Shown: positions 14,636-23,568 of the stretch, piece by piece
Layout of the letters: each line of letters opens with the position of its first letter
Position numbering within the stretch: position 1 is the first letter of the stretch
Assembly: GCA_027488855.1 (NCBI GenBank)
Contig: JAIYAV010000195.1
Span: 1 to 32,270, forward strand
Reading direction: 5' to 3'
Length of the DNA: 32,270 nucleotides
Origin: Saprospiraceae bacterium
GTDB lineage: Bacteria > Bacteroidota > Bacteroidia > Chitinophagales > Saprospiraceae
The notes under the pieces: model-generated
Told to the model about the DNA's origin: nothing
The model's database searches: none
What the model saw: only the letters and a program-made list of their open reading frames with translations
Position numbers and translations under genes: made by a program

Positions 14636-16870
14636 ATGCACAAAATCTTCGGCATTCGCCACCACGGTCCCGGCTCCGCCCAACGACTCCTCCGCGCCCT
14701 GGAGCAGTGGCAGCCCGACTGTGTACTGATCGAATTGCCCGAAGATTGCCAGCCCGCCCTGAAGTGGATCAGCCATGCGGAGCTGGAAGTTCCGGTCGCT
14801 TTGTTGCTGTACAATCCGCAGCACTTGCAACAAGCCAGCTTTTTGCCCTTTGCCGTTTTTTCCCCCGAGTGGCAAGCCCTGCATTATGCGCATCGCCAAG
14901 GCATTCCCGCCCGCCCGATGGACTTGCCGATGGCCCATACCTTTGCCCTGCGCGATTCCGCCAGCAATTTGCCCCAGCTACAACTGAGCGAAGCACCCGA
15001 CCCCGAACTGGTCCAAATGCTGCGCGACCCCATGCACTACCTCGCTACTCTGGCGGGTTACGACGACAGCGAGCGATGGTGGGAACACAGCTTTGAAACC
15101 TACAGCGACGACAATGCCGTGTTCGATGCCATCCTGGAAATGATGACGGCGCTGCGGCAAGAAGGGCTGCGCATGGAAAGCGCCGAAACCTTGCTGCGCG
15201 AAGCCTTCATGCGCAAAACCATTCGGCAGGCCGAAAAAGAAGGTTTCCAAAAAATTGCCGTGGTGTGTGGAGCCTGGCATTCACCCGCCCTACACGCGCT
15301 CAATCAATACCCGGCCAAAAACGACAATGCCCTGTTGCGGGGCTTAAAAAAAGTCAAAACCCGCTGCACCTGGGTTCCCTGGAGTTACGACCGACTGGCC
15401 TTTCAATCGGGTTATGCGGCAGGAGTGCTCTCGCCCGCCTGGTATGAATTGCTTTTTTTGCACCCCGAAGAACAAGGAGTGCGCTGGCTGATTCGGGTGG
15501 CTCAATTGCTGCGTCAAAAACACCTCGATGCCTCGGCTGCCCATGTGCAAGAGGCGGTGCGTTTGGCCGATGCCCTGGCTGCTCTGCGCAATCGCAGCAC
15601 CACCGGGATTGGCGAATTGGAAGAAGCAGCACTGGCCGTTTTTGGGCAGGGAGATGCAGCACCACTCCAGCTCATCCAGCAAGAGTTGGTCATTGGCAAA
15701 GTCAGGGGGAATGTACCCGCCCAAGTGAGCGGCATTCCCTTACAAGAAGATTTTGAAGCCGGTGTCAAAAGTGCAGGTTTGAATAAATTTTACCGGGGTG
15801 GGGCTGATCTTGAGAAGCCAAAAGAACTGGATTTACGCACGCCTTCCAACCTCAAAGCCAGCCACCTGCTCCACCGTTTACAAATTTTGGGCATCACCTG
15901 GGCCAGCCCAGTACCCATTTCCGATAAGGTCAAAGGCAGTTTTCACGAATGGTGGCGCTTTGTGGACTGGACGCCCGAGTTCATCATTCGCCTGATCGAA
16001 ATGGGCATGTGGGGCAATACTTTGGAAGAGGCTTCCCTGCATTATGTTCTTCACCTCGTTCAACAGGAGGATAACTTGTCCTTGCTCTTGCAGCGTTTTG
16101 GCGAAGTGTTAAAAGCGGATCTCCCCCTGGCCGTTGGCCCCATGACCAAACGCCTACAAGAATTGGGTGCCCAAACCCGCGATGTGATGGGCCTATTGGA
16201 AGCCTTGGCTCCTTTGGCCAACATCCTGCGTTATGGCAATACCCGCCAGACCGATGCGCTGGCCGTACGGGAGTTGCTGGATCAACTCTTGCCCAGGGTT
16301 TGTATTGGTTTACCCGCCGCTTGCCGCCAACTGGATGAAGAGCCAGCCCGCGAGTTTTTCCGTTTGTTGTTGGAAGGCAATCGGGCGGTAGCTTTGTTGA
16401 ATGAAAAAGAAGCCAGTAACCTGTGGAATGAAGCCTTGGTCGGAGTGATGCTCGGCAATGGCACCCACCCCTTGTTGGCGGGAATCGCTACGCGGATTTT
16501 GCTGGACAAAAAAATGCTCGACCCCGAGCAGGCGGGCACTGAATTGTCGGCAGCTTTATCCCGAGCAGCCGGAGTGAATGACGCAGCCCTTTGGTTGGAA
16601 GGTTTTTTGCACGGCAGTGGGCAGTTGTTGCTGCATACCCCGGCATTGTGGGACTTGTTGAACGAGTGGCTGGGAACTTTGCCTTACGAGGTGTTTCGGG
16701 AAGCGCTACCCGTTTTGCGGCGTACTTTTTCCAAATTCACCCCGCCCGAGCGGCAAGAAATGCTGAATTTTGCCAAGGGTGACGGGGTAGTAAAAAAGAC
16801 GGTACAATTCAATTTTGATCCGCAGCGCGCGCAGCTGGTCAATCCTATCTTGCAGCAATTGTTAGGCTAA
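14636..16870 (+). CDS. DUF5682 family protein
   Basis: A 744-aa protein. The start MHKIFGIRHHGPGSAQRLLRAL is the family hallmark. The N-terminal third carries the spaced motifs RHHGPGS, IELPED and VVCGAWHSPAL, which resemble the TraB/EreA/ChaN (Tiki-like) fold with its His and Glu residues; that link is inference. The rest is helical. It has no signal peptide, so it is cytoplasmic. In other bacteria DUF5682 genes sit with a MoxR-type AAA ATPase, a VWA protein and a SWIM zinc-finger protein (E. coli yehL-yehM-yehP-yehQ type). None of these is in the window, so the gene is isolated here. A terminator lies 158 bp downstream. Confidence 0.8.
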   Translation: MHKIFGIRHHGPGSAQRLLRALEQWQPDCVLIELPEDCQPALKWISHAELEVPVALLLYNPQHLQQASFLPFAVFSPEWQALHYAHRQGIPARPMDLPMAHTFALRDSASNLPQLQLSEAPDPELVQMLRDPMHYLATLAGYDDSERWWEHSFETYSDDNAVFDAILEMMTALRQEGLRMESAETLLREAFMRKTIRQAEKEGFQKIAVVCGAWHSPALHALNQYPAKNDNALLRGLKKVKTRCTWVPWSYDRLAFQSGYAAGVLSPAWYELLFLHPEEQGVRWLIRVAQLLRQKHLDASAAHVQEAVRLADALAALRNRSTTGIGELEEAALAVFGQGDAAPLQLIQQELVIGKVRGNVPAQVSGIPLQEDFEAGVKSAGLNKFYRGGADLEKPKELDLRTPSNLKASHLLHRLQILGITWASPVPISDKVKGSFHEWWRFVDWTPEFIIRLIEMGMWGNTLEEASLHYVLHLVQQEDNLSLLLQRFGEVLKADLPLAVGPMTKRLQELGAQTRDVMGLLEALAPLANILRYGNTRQTDALAVRELLDQLLPRVCIGLPAACRQLDEEPAREFFRLLLEGNRAVALLNEKEASNLWNEALVGVMLGNGTHPLLAGIATRILLDKKMLDPEQAGTELSAALSRAAGVNDAALWLEGFLHGSGQLLLHTPALWDLLNEWLGTLPYEVFREALPVLRRTFSKFTPPERQEMLNFAKGDGVVKKTVQFNFDPQRAQLVNPILQQLLG

Positions 16871-17027
16871 TCAAGGCCAAAAATTAAGCTCAACTTAACT
16901 TCTCCTTAATCCAGAATTCATCTTACAGGCCTTTCTTTGCAACATCAAAGGGTTAATATTCTTGCTGTAACATCAGCCTTTTGTTCAAAAATGCAAATCT
17001 TTCCTGCAATCTAAAGTCGCTTTCGAT

Positions 17028-17069
17028 ACCGGCTCCAGGACTCCCAATCTTGGGGCCGGTTCTTTTTTT
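17028..17069 (+). terminator. Rho-independent terminator
   Basis: ACCGGCTCC (17028-17036) pairs with GGGGCCGGT (17052-17060), with one G-T, and is followed by TCTTTTTTT. It is strong, but 158 bp beyond the DUF5682 stop and 73 bp before the serpin start. It ends the DUF5682 transcript or a short RNA made from 16871-17027. Confidence 0.75.
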
Positions 17070-17141
17070 ATACAAACATGGGTCGAATTCGCCAACCATT
17101 GGCAGGGCTTCTGCGTCTAAATAGGTAAAATCTGATTTTCT

Positions 17142-18395
17142 ATGAAAAGCAACGCTCTCTTCCTATCACTTTGTTTTGCCCTGAGCTTTTGCCTGTTTCA
17201 ATGCGACGCTGGTGATGAACCCAATCCCAGCAGCAGCACTTTAAGCTGCGCGAACAACCCCAATGTTTGCAAATTGAGCGAAGCCACCAATCAGTTCGGG
17301 TTTGATCTATTTAAAAAACTGGAAGCTGGCAAACCCGAGGACAACCTTTTCATTTCGCCCCTCAGCATCAGTTCAGCCCTGAGTATGACCTTCAATGGGG
17401 CCAATGGCCAAACCAAGGAGGAAATGCTCAAAGTGTTGGGGGCCGGAAAAATCAACCTGGACGAACTCAACCAAGCCTACCAAACCTTGCTGCAAGAGCT
17501 GCCCAAACTGGACCCTAAAGTAAACCTGGGTGTCGCCAATTCCATCTGGTACCGCCAGGGCTTCAATGTGAATCCTGCCTTTTTGAACACCAACACCACT
17601 TATTACAACAGCGAAGTTCGCCCCCTTGATTTTACAAAACCCGAAGCAAAAGACATCATCAATAAATGGGTGAGTGACAAGACGAATAAATTGATCCCCA
17701 GCATCATCGATCAGATTCAGGACAACTCGGTGATGTTCCTGATCAATGCGATTTATTTCAAAGGTGCCTGGCGCAAGCAGTTTGACAGCAAAAAGACCTA
17801 CGATAGTGAGTTCTTTGTGACAAATAGCAAACAAGTTCCAGTAAAAATGATGTCATATGGCACAAGTTTGATAAAATTGCCTTATTTTAGCAATGAAAAG
17901 TTACACGCCGTCAAACTACCTTATGCGGACTCTATTTATTCGATGACGGTGATTTTGCCAAAAGAAGGATACGCTGTAAAAGACATATTACCAGAGCTTA
18001 CACTGACAAATTGGAATGCCTGGAATAAGGCCTATTCATCCGAAGAAATATTTTTTGCCCTACCAAAGTTCAGCATGCGCTATGAAAATAGCCTGAATGC
18101 CAGTCTCGAAGCACTAGGTATGCCTACCGCGTTTATGCCGGGGCGTGCTGATTTTTCGGGAATTGCAACAGGTGCCGAACTCTCTATTTCAAACGTGAAG
18201 CACAAATCATTCATTGAAGTGGACGAAGCTGGGACAAAAGCGGCGGCAGCGACTTCAGTTGAGATTGTGGTTACTTCGATTCCCAACAACCCCCAGTTTA
18301 TAGTAAATCAACCTTTCATTTTTGTCATCAGCGAGAGCCGCAGCAACCAGGCCTTGTTTATAGGCAAAATGATGAATCCGACATTGAATAAATAA
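17142..18395 (+). CDS. Lipoprotein serpin (serine protease inhibitor)
   Basis: A 417-aa protein. The signal peptide ends in lipobox LFQC (Cys about residue 21), so it is probably an outer-membrane lipoprotein, followed by a Ser/Pro linker. Serpin signatures include NLFISPLSISSALSMTFNGA, the MFLINAIYFKGAW strand, and a C-terminal QPFIFVISESRSNQALFIGKM. The reactive-centre hinge E362-A-G-T-K-AAAA-T371 has the small residues needed for loop insertion, so it is predicted to be inhibitory. With a normal loop length the P1 residue would be T378, in VVTS, suggesting an elastase-like or subtilisin-like target. A terminator precedes it and another follows the gene, so it is a single-gene unit. Confidence 0.92.
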   Translation: MKSNALFLSLCFALSFCLFQCDAGDEPNPSSSTLSCANNPNVCKLSEATNQFGFDLFKKLEAGKPEDNLFISPLSISSALSMTFNGANGQTKEEMLKVLGAGKINLDELNQAYQTLLQELPKLDPKVNLGVANSIWYRQGFNVNPAFLNTNTTYYNSEVRPLDFTKPEAKDIINKWVSDKTNKLIPSIIDQIQDNSVMFLINAIYFKGAWRKQFDSKKTYDSEFFVTNSKQVPVKMMSYGTSLIKLPYFSNEKLHAVKLPYADSIYSMTVILPKEGYAVKDILPELTLTNWNAWNKAYSSEEIFFALPKFSMRYENSLNASLEALGMPTAFMPGRADFSGIATGAELSISNVKHKSFIEVDEAGTKAAAATSVEIVVTSIPNNPQFIVNQPFIFVISESRSNQALFIGKMMNPTLNK

Positions 18396-18463
18396 TGTCT
18401 CTTGAATATACCGCTCTTTTGAGCACTTCTTTTTTTGACAACTAGTAAACCGTAATAATTTTG

Positions 18464-18494
18464 GACGACTCGCTTCGGTGGGTCGTCTTTTTTT
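18464..18494 (+). terminator. Rho-independent terminator between serpin and thr operon
   Basis: GACGACTC / GGGTCGTC (18464-18471 and 18480-18487) with loop GCTTCGGT and a run of seven Ts. It separates the serpin gene from the thr promoter 34 bp further on. A weaker hairpin GCTC-TTTT-GAGC followed by a T-run (from about 18412) lies closer to the serpin stop. Confidence 0.85.
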
Positions 18495-18527
18495 GTGCAC
18501 ATATTCAGGCTAGTTAGACCTTTTTCA

Positions 18528-18535
18528 TACCTTTG
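18528..18535 (+). promoter_or_regulatory. Promoter -7 element of the thr operon
   Basis: TACCTTTG matches TAnnTTTG exactly, about 100 bp before the thrA ATG. No TTG is found at the right distance upstream (TTC instead). The leader has no Thr/Ile-rich peptide and no clear attenuator, so transcription attenuation as in E. coli is not supported. Confidence 0.6.
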
Positions 18536-18636
18536 CTGCCCAATGATTTAGCCTGCCAACCAAATACTGCCACATTGTCGTGTAAATAGTGTGTGAATCA
18601 ACCATCATACGTCTGTAATTGCAAATGCATTGAGTT

Positions 18637-21093
18637 ATGAAAGTACTGAAGTTTGGAGGCTCCTCTGTGGGTACTCCTGATCGGATTCGTGGAATTGTCG
18701 ACATCTTAAAAAGTTATGCTGAGCGTGGAGACCATTTCACCGTGGTTTTTTCGGCCTTTGGAGGAGTCACCGATACCTTGATCAGCATGGGCAGCCTAGC
18801 CGCCAAAGGGGATGAGTCGTATTATGAGCAATTCCTAGCCTTTAGCAAAAGACATACCGATGCAGCCAGAGACCTATTGCCCGAACCCTATTTGAGTGAG
18901 GTGCTGACGGGTTTGGAAAACAACCATGAGGTGTTGAAGAATTTGCTGTACGGTATCTTCCTGGTTCGTGAAGCCTCTACCCGCACGATGGATTATGTGA
19001 TCAGTTTTGGTGAGCGCAATTCTGCTTTCATCATCGCTCATGCACTCCAGCAAGCCGGACTCAGTGCAGCCTATTTGGATGCGCGAAAAATTATTGTCAC
19101 TGACAAAAATTTCGGGAGTGCTAAAGTTGATTTGGAACTGACTTACGAAAACATCAAAAAGTACTACCAGCAAAATACTGACATTCAAATCGTTACAGGC
19201 TTTATCGCCGCTGCCAAAGGTGGTTTGACCACAACCCTTGGGCGGGGAGGCTCGGATTACACCGCTGCCTTAATTGCCGCTGGTTTGGATGCTGGTTCGT
19301 TGGAGATTTGGACGGATGTGGATGGAGTACTGACTGCTGATCCACGCCGGGTGAAAAAAGCCTTTTCCATTCCGGAGATGACTTACGCCGAAGCGATGGA
19401 GATGTCCCACTTCGGCGCCAAGGTCATTTATCCACCGACCATCCAACCTGTACTGGCCAAGAAGATCCCGATGTGGATCAAAAACACCTTTAATCCAAGT
19501 CATCCAGGTACCTTAGTGTCAGACAAAGAGGATGATTCGCGTACGCCAGTCAAAGGTATTTCCTCCATTGGAACAATTTCCTTACTCACGCTGCAAGGCA
19601 GTGGCTTGTTTGGGGTACCGGGTATTGCGGCCCGTTTGTTTGGCTCATTGGCTAGCGCAGGCATCAACATCATTTTGATCACACAGGGCTCCTCCGAACA
19701 TTCAATCAGTTTTGCGGTACAACCAGACAAATCCAACAAGGCCCGCAAGCAGGTTGAAAAGGAATTCGAGTACGAGATTCAGTCGGGTTTGGTTGATCCG
19801 GTGCGCATGGAGAAGGATTTGGCGGTGGTTGCCATCATCGGTGAACACATGCGTTACCTGCCGGGTATTTCGGGGCGTTTGTTCCAGGCTTTGGGGCAAA
19901 ACGGGATCAACGTGGTGGCCATCGCCCAGGGTTCTTCCGAGCTCAATATTTCCGTTGTCATCAATCGTGCCGATGAGTCTAAAGCATTGAATGCACTGCA
20001 CGAAGCCTTTTTCCTTTCCGATACTGCATTTGTCAATGTGTTTATGGTCGGGGTGGGACTTATCGGAAGTACCCTGTTAAAACAAATCAAGGCGCACGCT
20101 GAGTTTTTGAAAAAAGAACACAGCCTGGAAGTCAAAGTAGTCGGCCTGGCCAATAGTAAAAAGATGTATTTCAGTGAAAATGGCATCGATTTAGACAATT
20201 GGCGGGATCAGCTCAGCAGCTCCGAAACGCCGATGAAGATCAACGACTTTGTGGAAAAAATGAAGTCGATGAACCTGAGTAGTTCCATCTTCGTAGACAA
20301 TACCGCCAACGAACAAATTGCCAAACACTACAACGAAGTGCTGGACGCCAGCATCTCCATTTCTACTCCGAATAAGATTGCTACGTCATCGGCTTACGAG
20401 CAATATTTGCAGTTGAAAAAAACGGCCAAGAAACGGGGCATTTTATTTTTGTATGAAACCAATGTTGGAGCAGGTCTCCCCGTGATTTCTACCTTGAATG
20501 ACTTGATCGTCAGTGGAGACCGCATCCTGAAAATTGAAGCGGTACTCTCGGGCTCTTTGTCTTTTATCTTCAACACATTCAAGCCTGGCGTTTCGTTCAG
20601 CTCCATCGTAGGCGAAGCTCAAAAGCGTGGTTTCACCGAACCTGATCCTCGGGTTGATTTGAACGGGATAGACGTACGCCGTAAGCTGATCATCCTGGCC
20701 AGGGAAACGGGATTAGCCCTTGAATCAGAGAATGTACAAATTCATCCAGTGCTGCCTGAGGCCTGTCGAAATGCTGAAGACGTTCCAGCTTTTTTTGAAG
20801 AATTGAAAAAAGCAGATGACTACTTCACCCAGTTGGCCGAAGCAGCAGCGGCGGAAGGAAAGGTGCTCCGTATGGTGGCTTCCCTGGAAAATGGTGTGGC
20901 GAGTATCGGTCTACAAAGTGTAGATGCGACCCACCCATTTTATCAACTCAGTGGCAGCGACAACATGATCGTATTTACCAGCGAGCGTTATAAAGATCGC
21001 CCCCTGGTGGTACGCGGGCCGGGTGCCGGAGCGGAAGTAACCGCTGCTGGTATTTTCTCGGAGATCATCAAAATTGGAAATTACCTCAACTGA
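18637..21093 (+). CDS. thrA: Bifunctional aspartokinase / homoserine dehydrogenase
   Basis: An 818-aa fusion of the usual ThrA length. Residues 1-300 are the aspartokinase (KFGGSSVG at 4-11; TLGRGGSDYTAA further on). Two ACT-type regulatory domains follow, about 315-460 (GVPGIAARLFGSLA and GISGRLFQALGQNGINV), which in relatives bind threonine for feedback control. The homoserine dehydrogenase part begins with the NAD(P)-binding GVGLIG at 472-477 and continues through ETNVGAGLPVISTLNDL. It phosphorylates aspartate and later reduces aspartate semialdehyde to homoserine in the cytoplasm. It is the first gene of thrABC, followed by 174 bp that hold a large inverted repeat. Confidence 0.95.
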   Translation: MKVLKFGGSSVGTPDRIRGIVDILKSYAERGDHFTVVFSAFGGVTDTLISMGSLAAKGDESYYEQFLAFSKRHTDAARDLLPEPYLSEVLTGLENNHEVLKNLLYGIFLVREASTRTMDYVISFGERNSAFIIAHALQQAGLSAAYLDARKIIVTDKNFGSAKVDLELTYENIKKYYQQNTDIQIVTGFIAAAKGGLTTTLGRGGSDYTAALIAAGLDAGSLEIWTDVDGVLTADPRRVKKAFSIPEMTYAEAMEMSHFGAKVIYPPTIQPVLAKKIPMWIKNTFNPSHPGTLVSDKEDDSRTPVKGISSIGTISLLTLQGSGLFGVPGIAARLFGSLASAGINIILITQGSSEHSISFAVQPDKSNKARKQVEKEFEYEIQSGLVDPVRMEKDLAVVAIIGEHMRYLPGISGRLFQALGQNGINVVAIAQGSSELNISVVINRADESKALNALHEAFFLSDTAFVNVFMVGVGLIGSTLLKQIKAHAEFLKKEHSLEVKVVGLANSKKMYFSENGIDLDNWRDQLSSSETPMKINDFVEKMKSMNLSSSIFVDNTANEQIAKHYNEVLDASISISTPNKIATSSAYEQYLQLKKTAKKRGILFLYETNVGAGLPVISTLNDLIVSGDRILKIEAVLSGSLSFIFNTFKPGVSFSSIVGEAQKRGFTEPDPRVDLNGIDVRRKLIILARETGLALESENVQIHPVLPEACRNAEDVPAFFEELKKADDYFTQLAEAAAAEGKVLRMVASLENGVASIGLQSVDATHPFYQLSGSDNMIVFTSERYKDRPLVVRGPGAGAEVTAAGIFSEIIKIGNYLN

Positions 21094-21120
21094 ACATCCA
21101 TCATACCACAATGATCATTT

Positions 21121-21218
21121 TTAGCACAAAGGACACATGGAGGAGCACAAAGGACACAAAGTTAGACGTTGACAACGCATTGTGTTCTTTGTGCCCTCCT
21201 TCGTGTCCTTTGTGCTAA
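21121..21218. repeat. Large inverted repeat between thrA and thrB
   Basis: Outer arms TTAGCACAAAGGACAC (21121-21136) and GTGTCCTTTGTGCTAA (21203-21218) are perfectly complementary. Inside, GCACAAAGGACACA (from 21145) pairs with the matching stretch at about 21181-21194 with one mismatch. So AGCACAAAGGACAC-type units occur four times, two in each direction, around a loop of about 20 nt. The mRNA would carry a stem of some 35-40 bp inside an operon, which could terminate partly, block exonucleases or set the thrA:thrB ratio. It looks like an inserted palindromic repeat. Confidence 0.75.
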
Positions 21219-21267
21219 TGTGTCACTGTGGTTTTTCTTGGTGAGCTGTTCTTATACCCAAACAAAC

Positions 21268-22197
21268 ATGAATTCTGTAAGCGTTTTTGCGCCAGCCTCG
21301 GTAGCCAATGTAGCAGTGGGTTTCGACATCCTGGGCTTTGCACTGGACAAACCAGGTGATGAAATAGTAGCACGTTTTTCAGATAAACCCGGAATCCGCA
21401 TCTCCCGTATCACCGGAGATGGCGGCAAGTTGTCGATGGATCCATTAAAGAACACGGCCAGTTTTTCAGCCCATAAATTACTCGAACACCTGGGCGAAAA
21501 CGAATGGGGCATTGAAATGGAAATCCACAAAAAAATGCCTTTTGGCAGCGGCCTGGGTTCTAGTGCGGCCAGTGCAGTGGGGGGCGTTATGGCAGTGAAT
21601 GAACTCCTCGGCGGCCGTTTGAGCAAAAAAGAAATTTTGCATTTTGCTGTATTGGGTGAACAACTGGCCGATGGAGCCTACCACGCCGACAATGTAGCCC
21701 CTTCCCTATTCGGCGGCATTGTGCTCATTCGCAGCAATCGGGATTTGGACGTACACAACATTCCTGTACCCAATGGACTTTATGCCAGTGTGCTTTATCC
21801 AGAGGTAGAAGTATTGACCCGTGAAGCCAGAGCTATTTTGAAAAAAGAGGTTTCGCTTTCTGCTACGATTGAGCAATGCGGCAACCTGGCTGGATTCATG
21901 GTGGGACTATACAATAGTGATTTTGGTCTACTTTCTCGTTCCTTGCACGATGTCATCATCGAACCGCAGCGCGCACAATTGATCCCGCATTTTTATGCAA
22001 CCAAAGCTGCGGCACTCAATGCGGGAGCTTTGGGTTGTAGCATTTCCGGGGCTGGGCCTTCTATTTTTGCATTGAGTTCAAGCCAGGCCGTGGCCGAAAA
22101 TGTAGGTGCAGCGATGGAAAAAATCTACATTGAAGAGAAAATCAATTGCCAGTTGTTCGTCTCCCCTATCAATCAACAAGGGGCAATTCGTTTGTAA
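21268..22197 (+). CDS. thrB: Homoserine kinase
   Basis: A 309-aa GHMP kinase. The ATG at 21268 gives MNSVSVFAPASVANVAVGFD, the normal ThrB start. Longer starts from 21169 run through the inverted repeat and are rejected. The ATP-binding loop PFGSGLGSSAASA is at 91-103, and the C-terminal motif GAGPSIFAL is present. It phosphorylates homoserine to O-phosphohomoserine, the substrate of ThrC, in the cytoplasm. It lies 32 bp before thrC in the same operon. Confidence 0.95.
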   Translation: MNSVSVFAPASVANVAVGFDILGFALDKPGDEIVARFSDKPGIRISRITGDGGKLSMDPLKNTASFSAHKLLEHLGENEWGIEMEIHKKMPFGSGLGSSAASAVGGVMAVNELLGGRLSKKEILHFAVLGEQLADGAYHADNVAPSLFGGIVLIRSNRDLDVHNIPVPNGLYASVLYPEVEVLTREARAILKKEVSLSATIEQCGNLAGFMVGLYNSDFGLLSRSLHDVIIEPQRAQLIPHFYATKAAALNAGALGCSISGAGPSIFALSSSQAVAENVGAAMEKIYIEEKINCQLFVSPINQQGAIRL

Positions 22198-22229
22198 AAA
22201 CGAAAGTCCAATCATCAAAATTTCAACTC

Positions 22230-23546
22230 ATGCTTTTATACAGCACCAAAAATAAAAACAATCAGGCCAGTCTACAGGAAGCGGTGATGAAAGGGTTGCC
22301 GGATGACAATGGTTTGTACATGCCAGAGCAGATCCCTCAGCTTGATCCAAACTTTATTCAAAACCTGAGTCAATACTCTTTTTTGGAGATCGCGCAGGAG
22401 GTTTGTACTACCCTTTTTGGCGAAACCATTCCGCTTTCCGATCTAAAAAACATCCTGGAAAACTCGATGGATTTTCCGGCCCCTGTGGTAAAATTGGATG
22501 AGCAGAAGTACATCCTGGAGCTTTTTCATGGTCCATCGCTGGCCTTTAAAGATTTTGGTGCCCGTTTTATGGCACAATTGATGAGCTATTTTAACCGGGA
22601 CAATGAGCGGGAGTTGACCATTTTGGTGGCTACTTCCGGGGATACGGGTGGTGCTGTTGCGGCAGGTTTTTATCAAACTCCGGGTATCCGGGTGGTCATC
22701 CTCTACCCTAGTGGCAAGGTGAGCATGTTGCAGGAAAAGCAATTGACAACCCTGGGACATAATATAAGTGCACTAGAGATCAATGGCACTTTTGATGATT
22801 GCCAGGCAATGGTTAAGCAGGCTTTTTTAGATGTGGAGTTGAATAAAAAATTGCGCTTGAGTTCAGCCAATTCGATCAATATTGCCCGTTTGATTCCGCA
22901 GTCTTTTTATTATTTCGAGGCGTTCAAACAACTTCCAAAGGAGGGGGACCCCATAGTATTTTGTGTCCCAAGTGGCAACTTTGGCAATATAACCGCCGGG
23001 CTTTTGGCAGCAAAAATGGGTTTACCTGTACATCATTTCATTGCAGCAACGAATGCGAATGATGTGGTTCCGACCTATATTGAAACTGGGGAGTACAAAG
23101 CTCGCCCCTCGGTACGTACCTTATCCAATGCGATGGACGTAGGGAACCCTTCTAATTTTGCCCGGATGCTTGATTTGTACTTGGGTTCAGATGATTGTTC
23201 CACGTGGAACAATCTCAAAGAGCAGATCAGTGGCTATGCTTTTGATGATGCAAAAACGGCAGAAATCATGCGTATGGTGGATCAAAAACATGGATACACG
23301 CTGGATCCTCATGGGGCAGTGGGCTATTTGGCATTGGAGGAATACCAGCAGGAATATCCCAATACTCGGGGGATAATTTTGGAGACGGCGCATCCGGCGA
23401 AGTTTTTGGATGATGTGGAAGAGATCTTGGGGCATCGGATTGAGGTGCCGGAAAGGTTGGCTGAGTTGGCGGATCGGGAGAAAAAGGCGGATAAGTTGGA
23501 GGCGGAGTATGGGGAGTTGAGGGGGTGGTTAGAGAGTAATAGTTAG
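22230..23546 (+). CDS. thrC: Threonine synthase
   Basis: A 438-aa PLP enzyme. The ATG at 22230 gives MLLYSTKNKN, with the family motif DDNGLYMP soon after; the longer frame from 22146 overlaps thrB and is rejected. The PLP-binding lysine is K107 in SLAFKDFGARF, and the phosphate-binding ATSGDTGGA is further on. It converts O-phosphohomoserine to threonine. Codons for DCSTWNN at 23193-23214 contain a perfect parS-like palindrome, so the coding region also carries a centromere-type signal. The C-terminal end is rich in Glu, Lys and Arg. The transcript ends at a palindromic terminator at 23569-23606. Confidence 0.95.
   Translation: MLLYSTKNKNNQASLQEAVMKGLPDDNGLYMPEQIPQLDPNFIQNLSQYSFLEIAQEVCTTLFGETIPLSDLKNILENSMDFPAPVVKLDEQKYILELFHGPSLAFKDFGARFMAQLMSYFNRDNERELTILVATSGDTGGAVAAGFYQTPGIRVVILYPSGKVSMLQEKQLTTLGHNISALEINGTFDDCQAMVKQAFLDVELNKKLRLSSANSINIARLIPQSFYYFEAFKQLPKEGDPIVFCVPSGNFGNITAGLLAAKMGLPVHHFIAATNANDVVPTYIETGEYKARPSVRTLSNAMDVGNPSNFARMLDLYLGSDDCSTWNNLKEQISGYAFDDAKTAEIMRMVDQKHGYTLDPHGAVGYLALEEYQQEYPNTRGIILETAHPAKFLDDVEEILGHRIEVPERLAELADREKKADKLEAEYGELRGWLESNS
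23196..23211. promoter_or_regulatory. parS: parS-like site 1, inside thrC
   Basis: TGTTCCACGTGGAACA, a perfect 16-bp palindrome that extends to 22 bp (23193-23214). It matches the chromosomal ParB-binding site (consensus TGTTTCACGTGAAACA; the CC/GG variant is known from other bacteria). parS sites inside coding regions are usual. Confidence 0.75.
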
Positions 23547-23568
23547 GAAGAAGGAAAGATTTGAGAGA

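Noticed and set aside
18536-18636. Threonine attenuator or riboswitch before thrA
   Set aside because: No Thr/Ile-rich leader peptide, no terminator/antiterminator pair and no known riboswitch core can be seen.
21169-21267. Longer ThrB with 33 extra N-terminal residues
   Set aside because: The extension is translated from the inverted repeat, and the ATG at 21268 gives the standard ThrB start.
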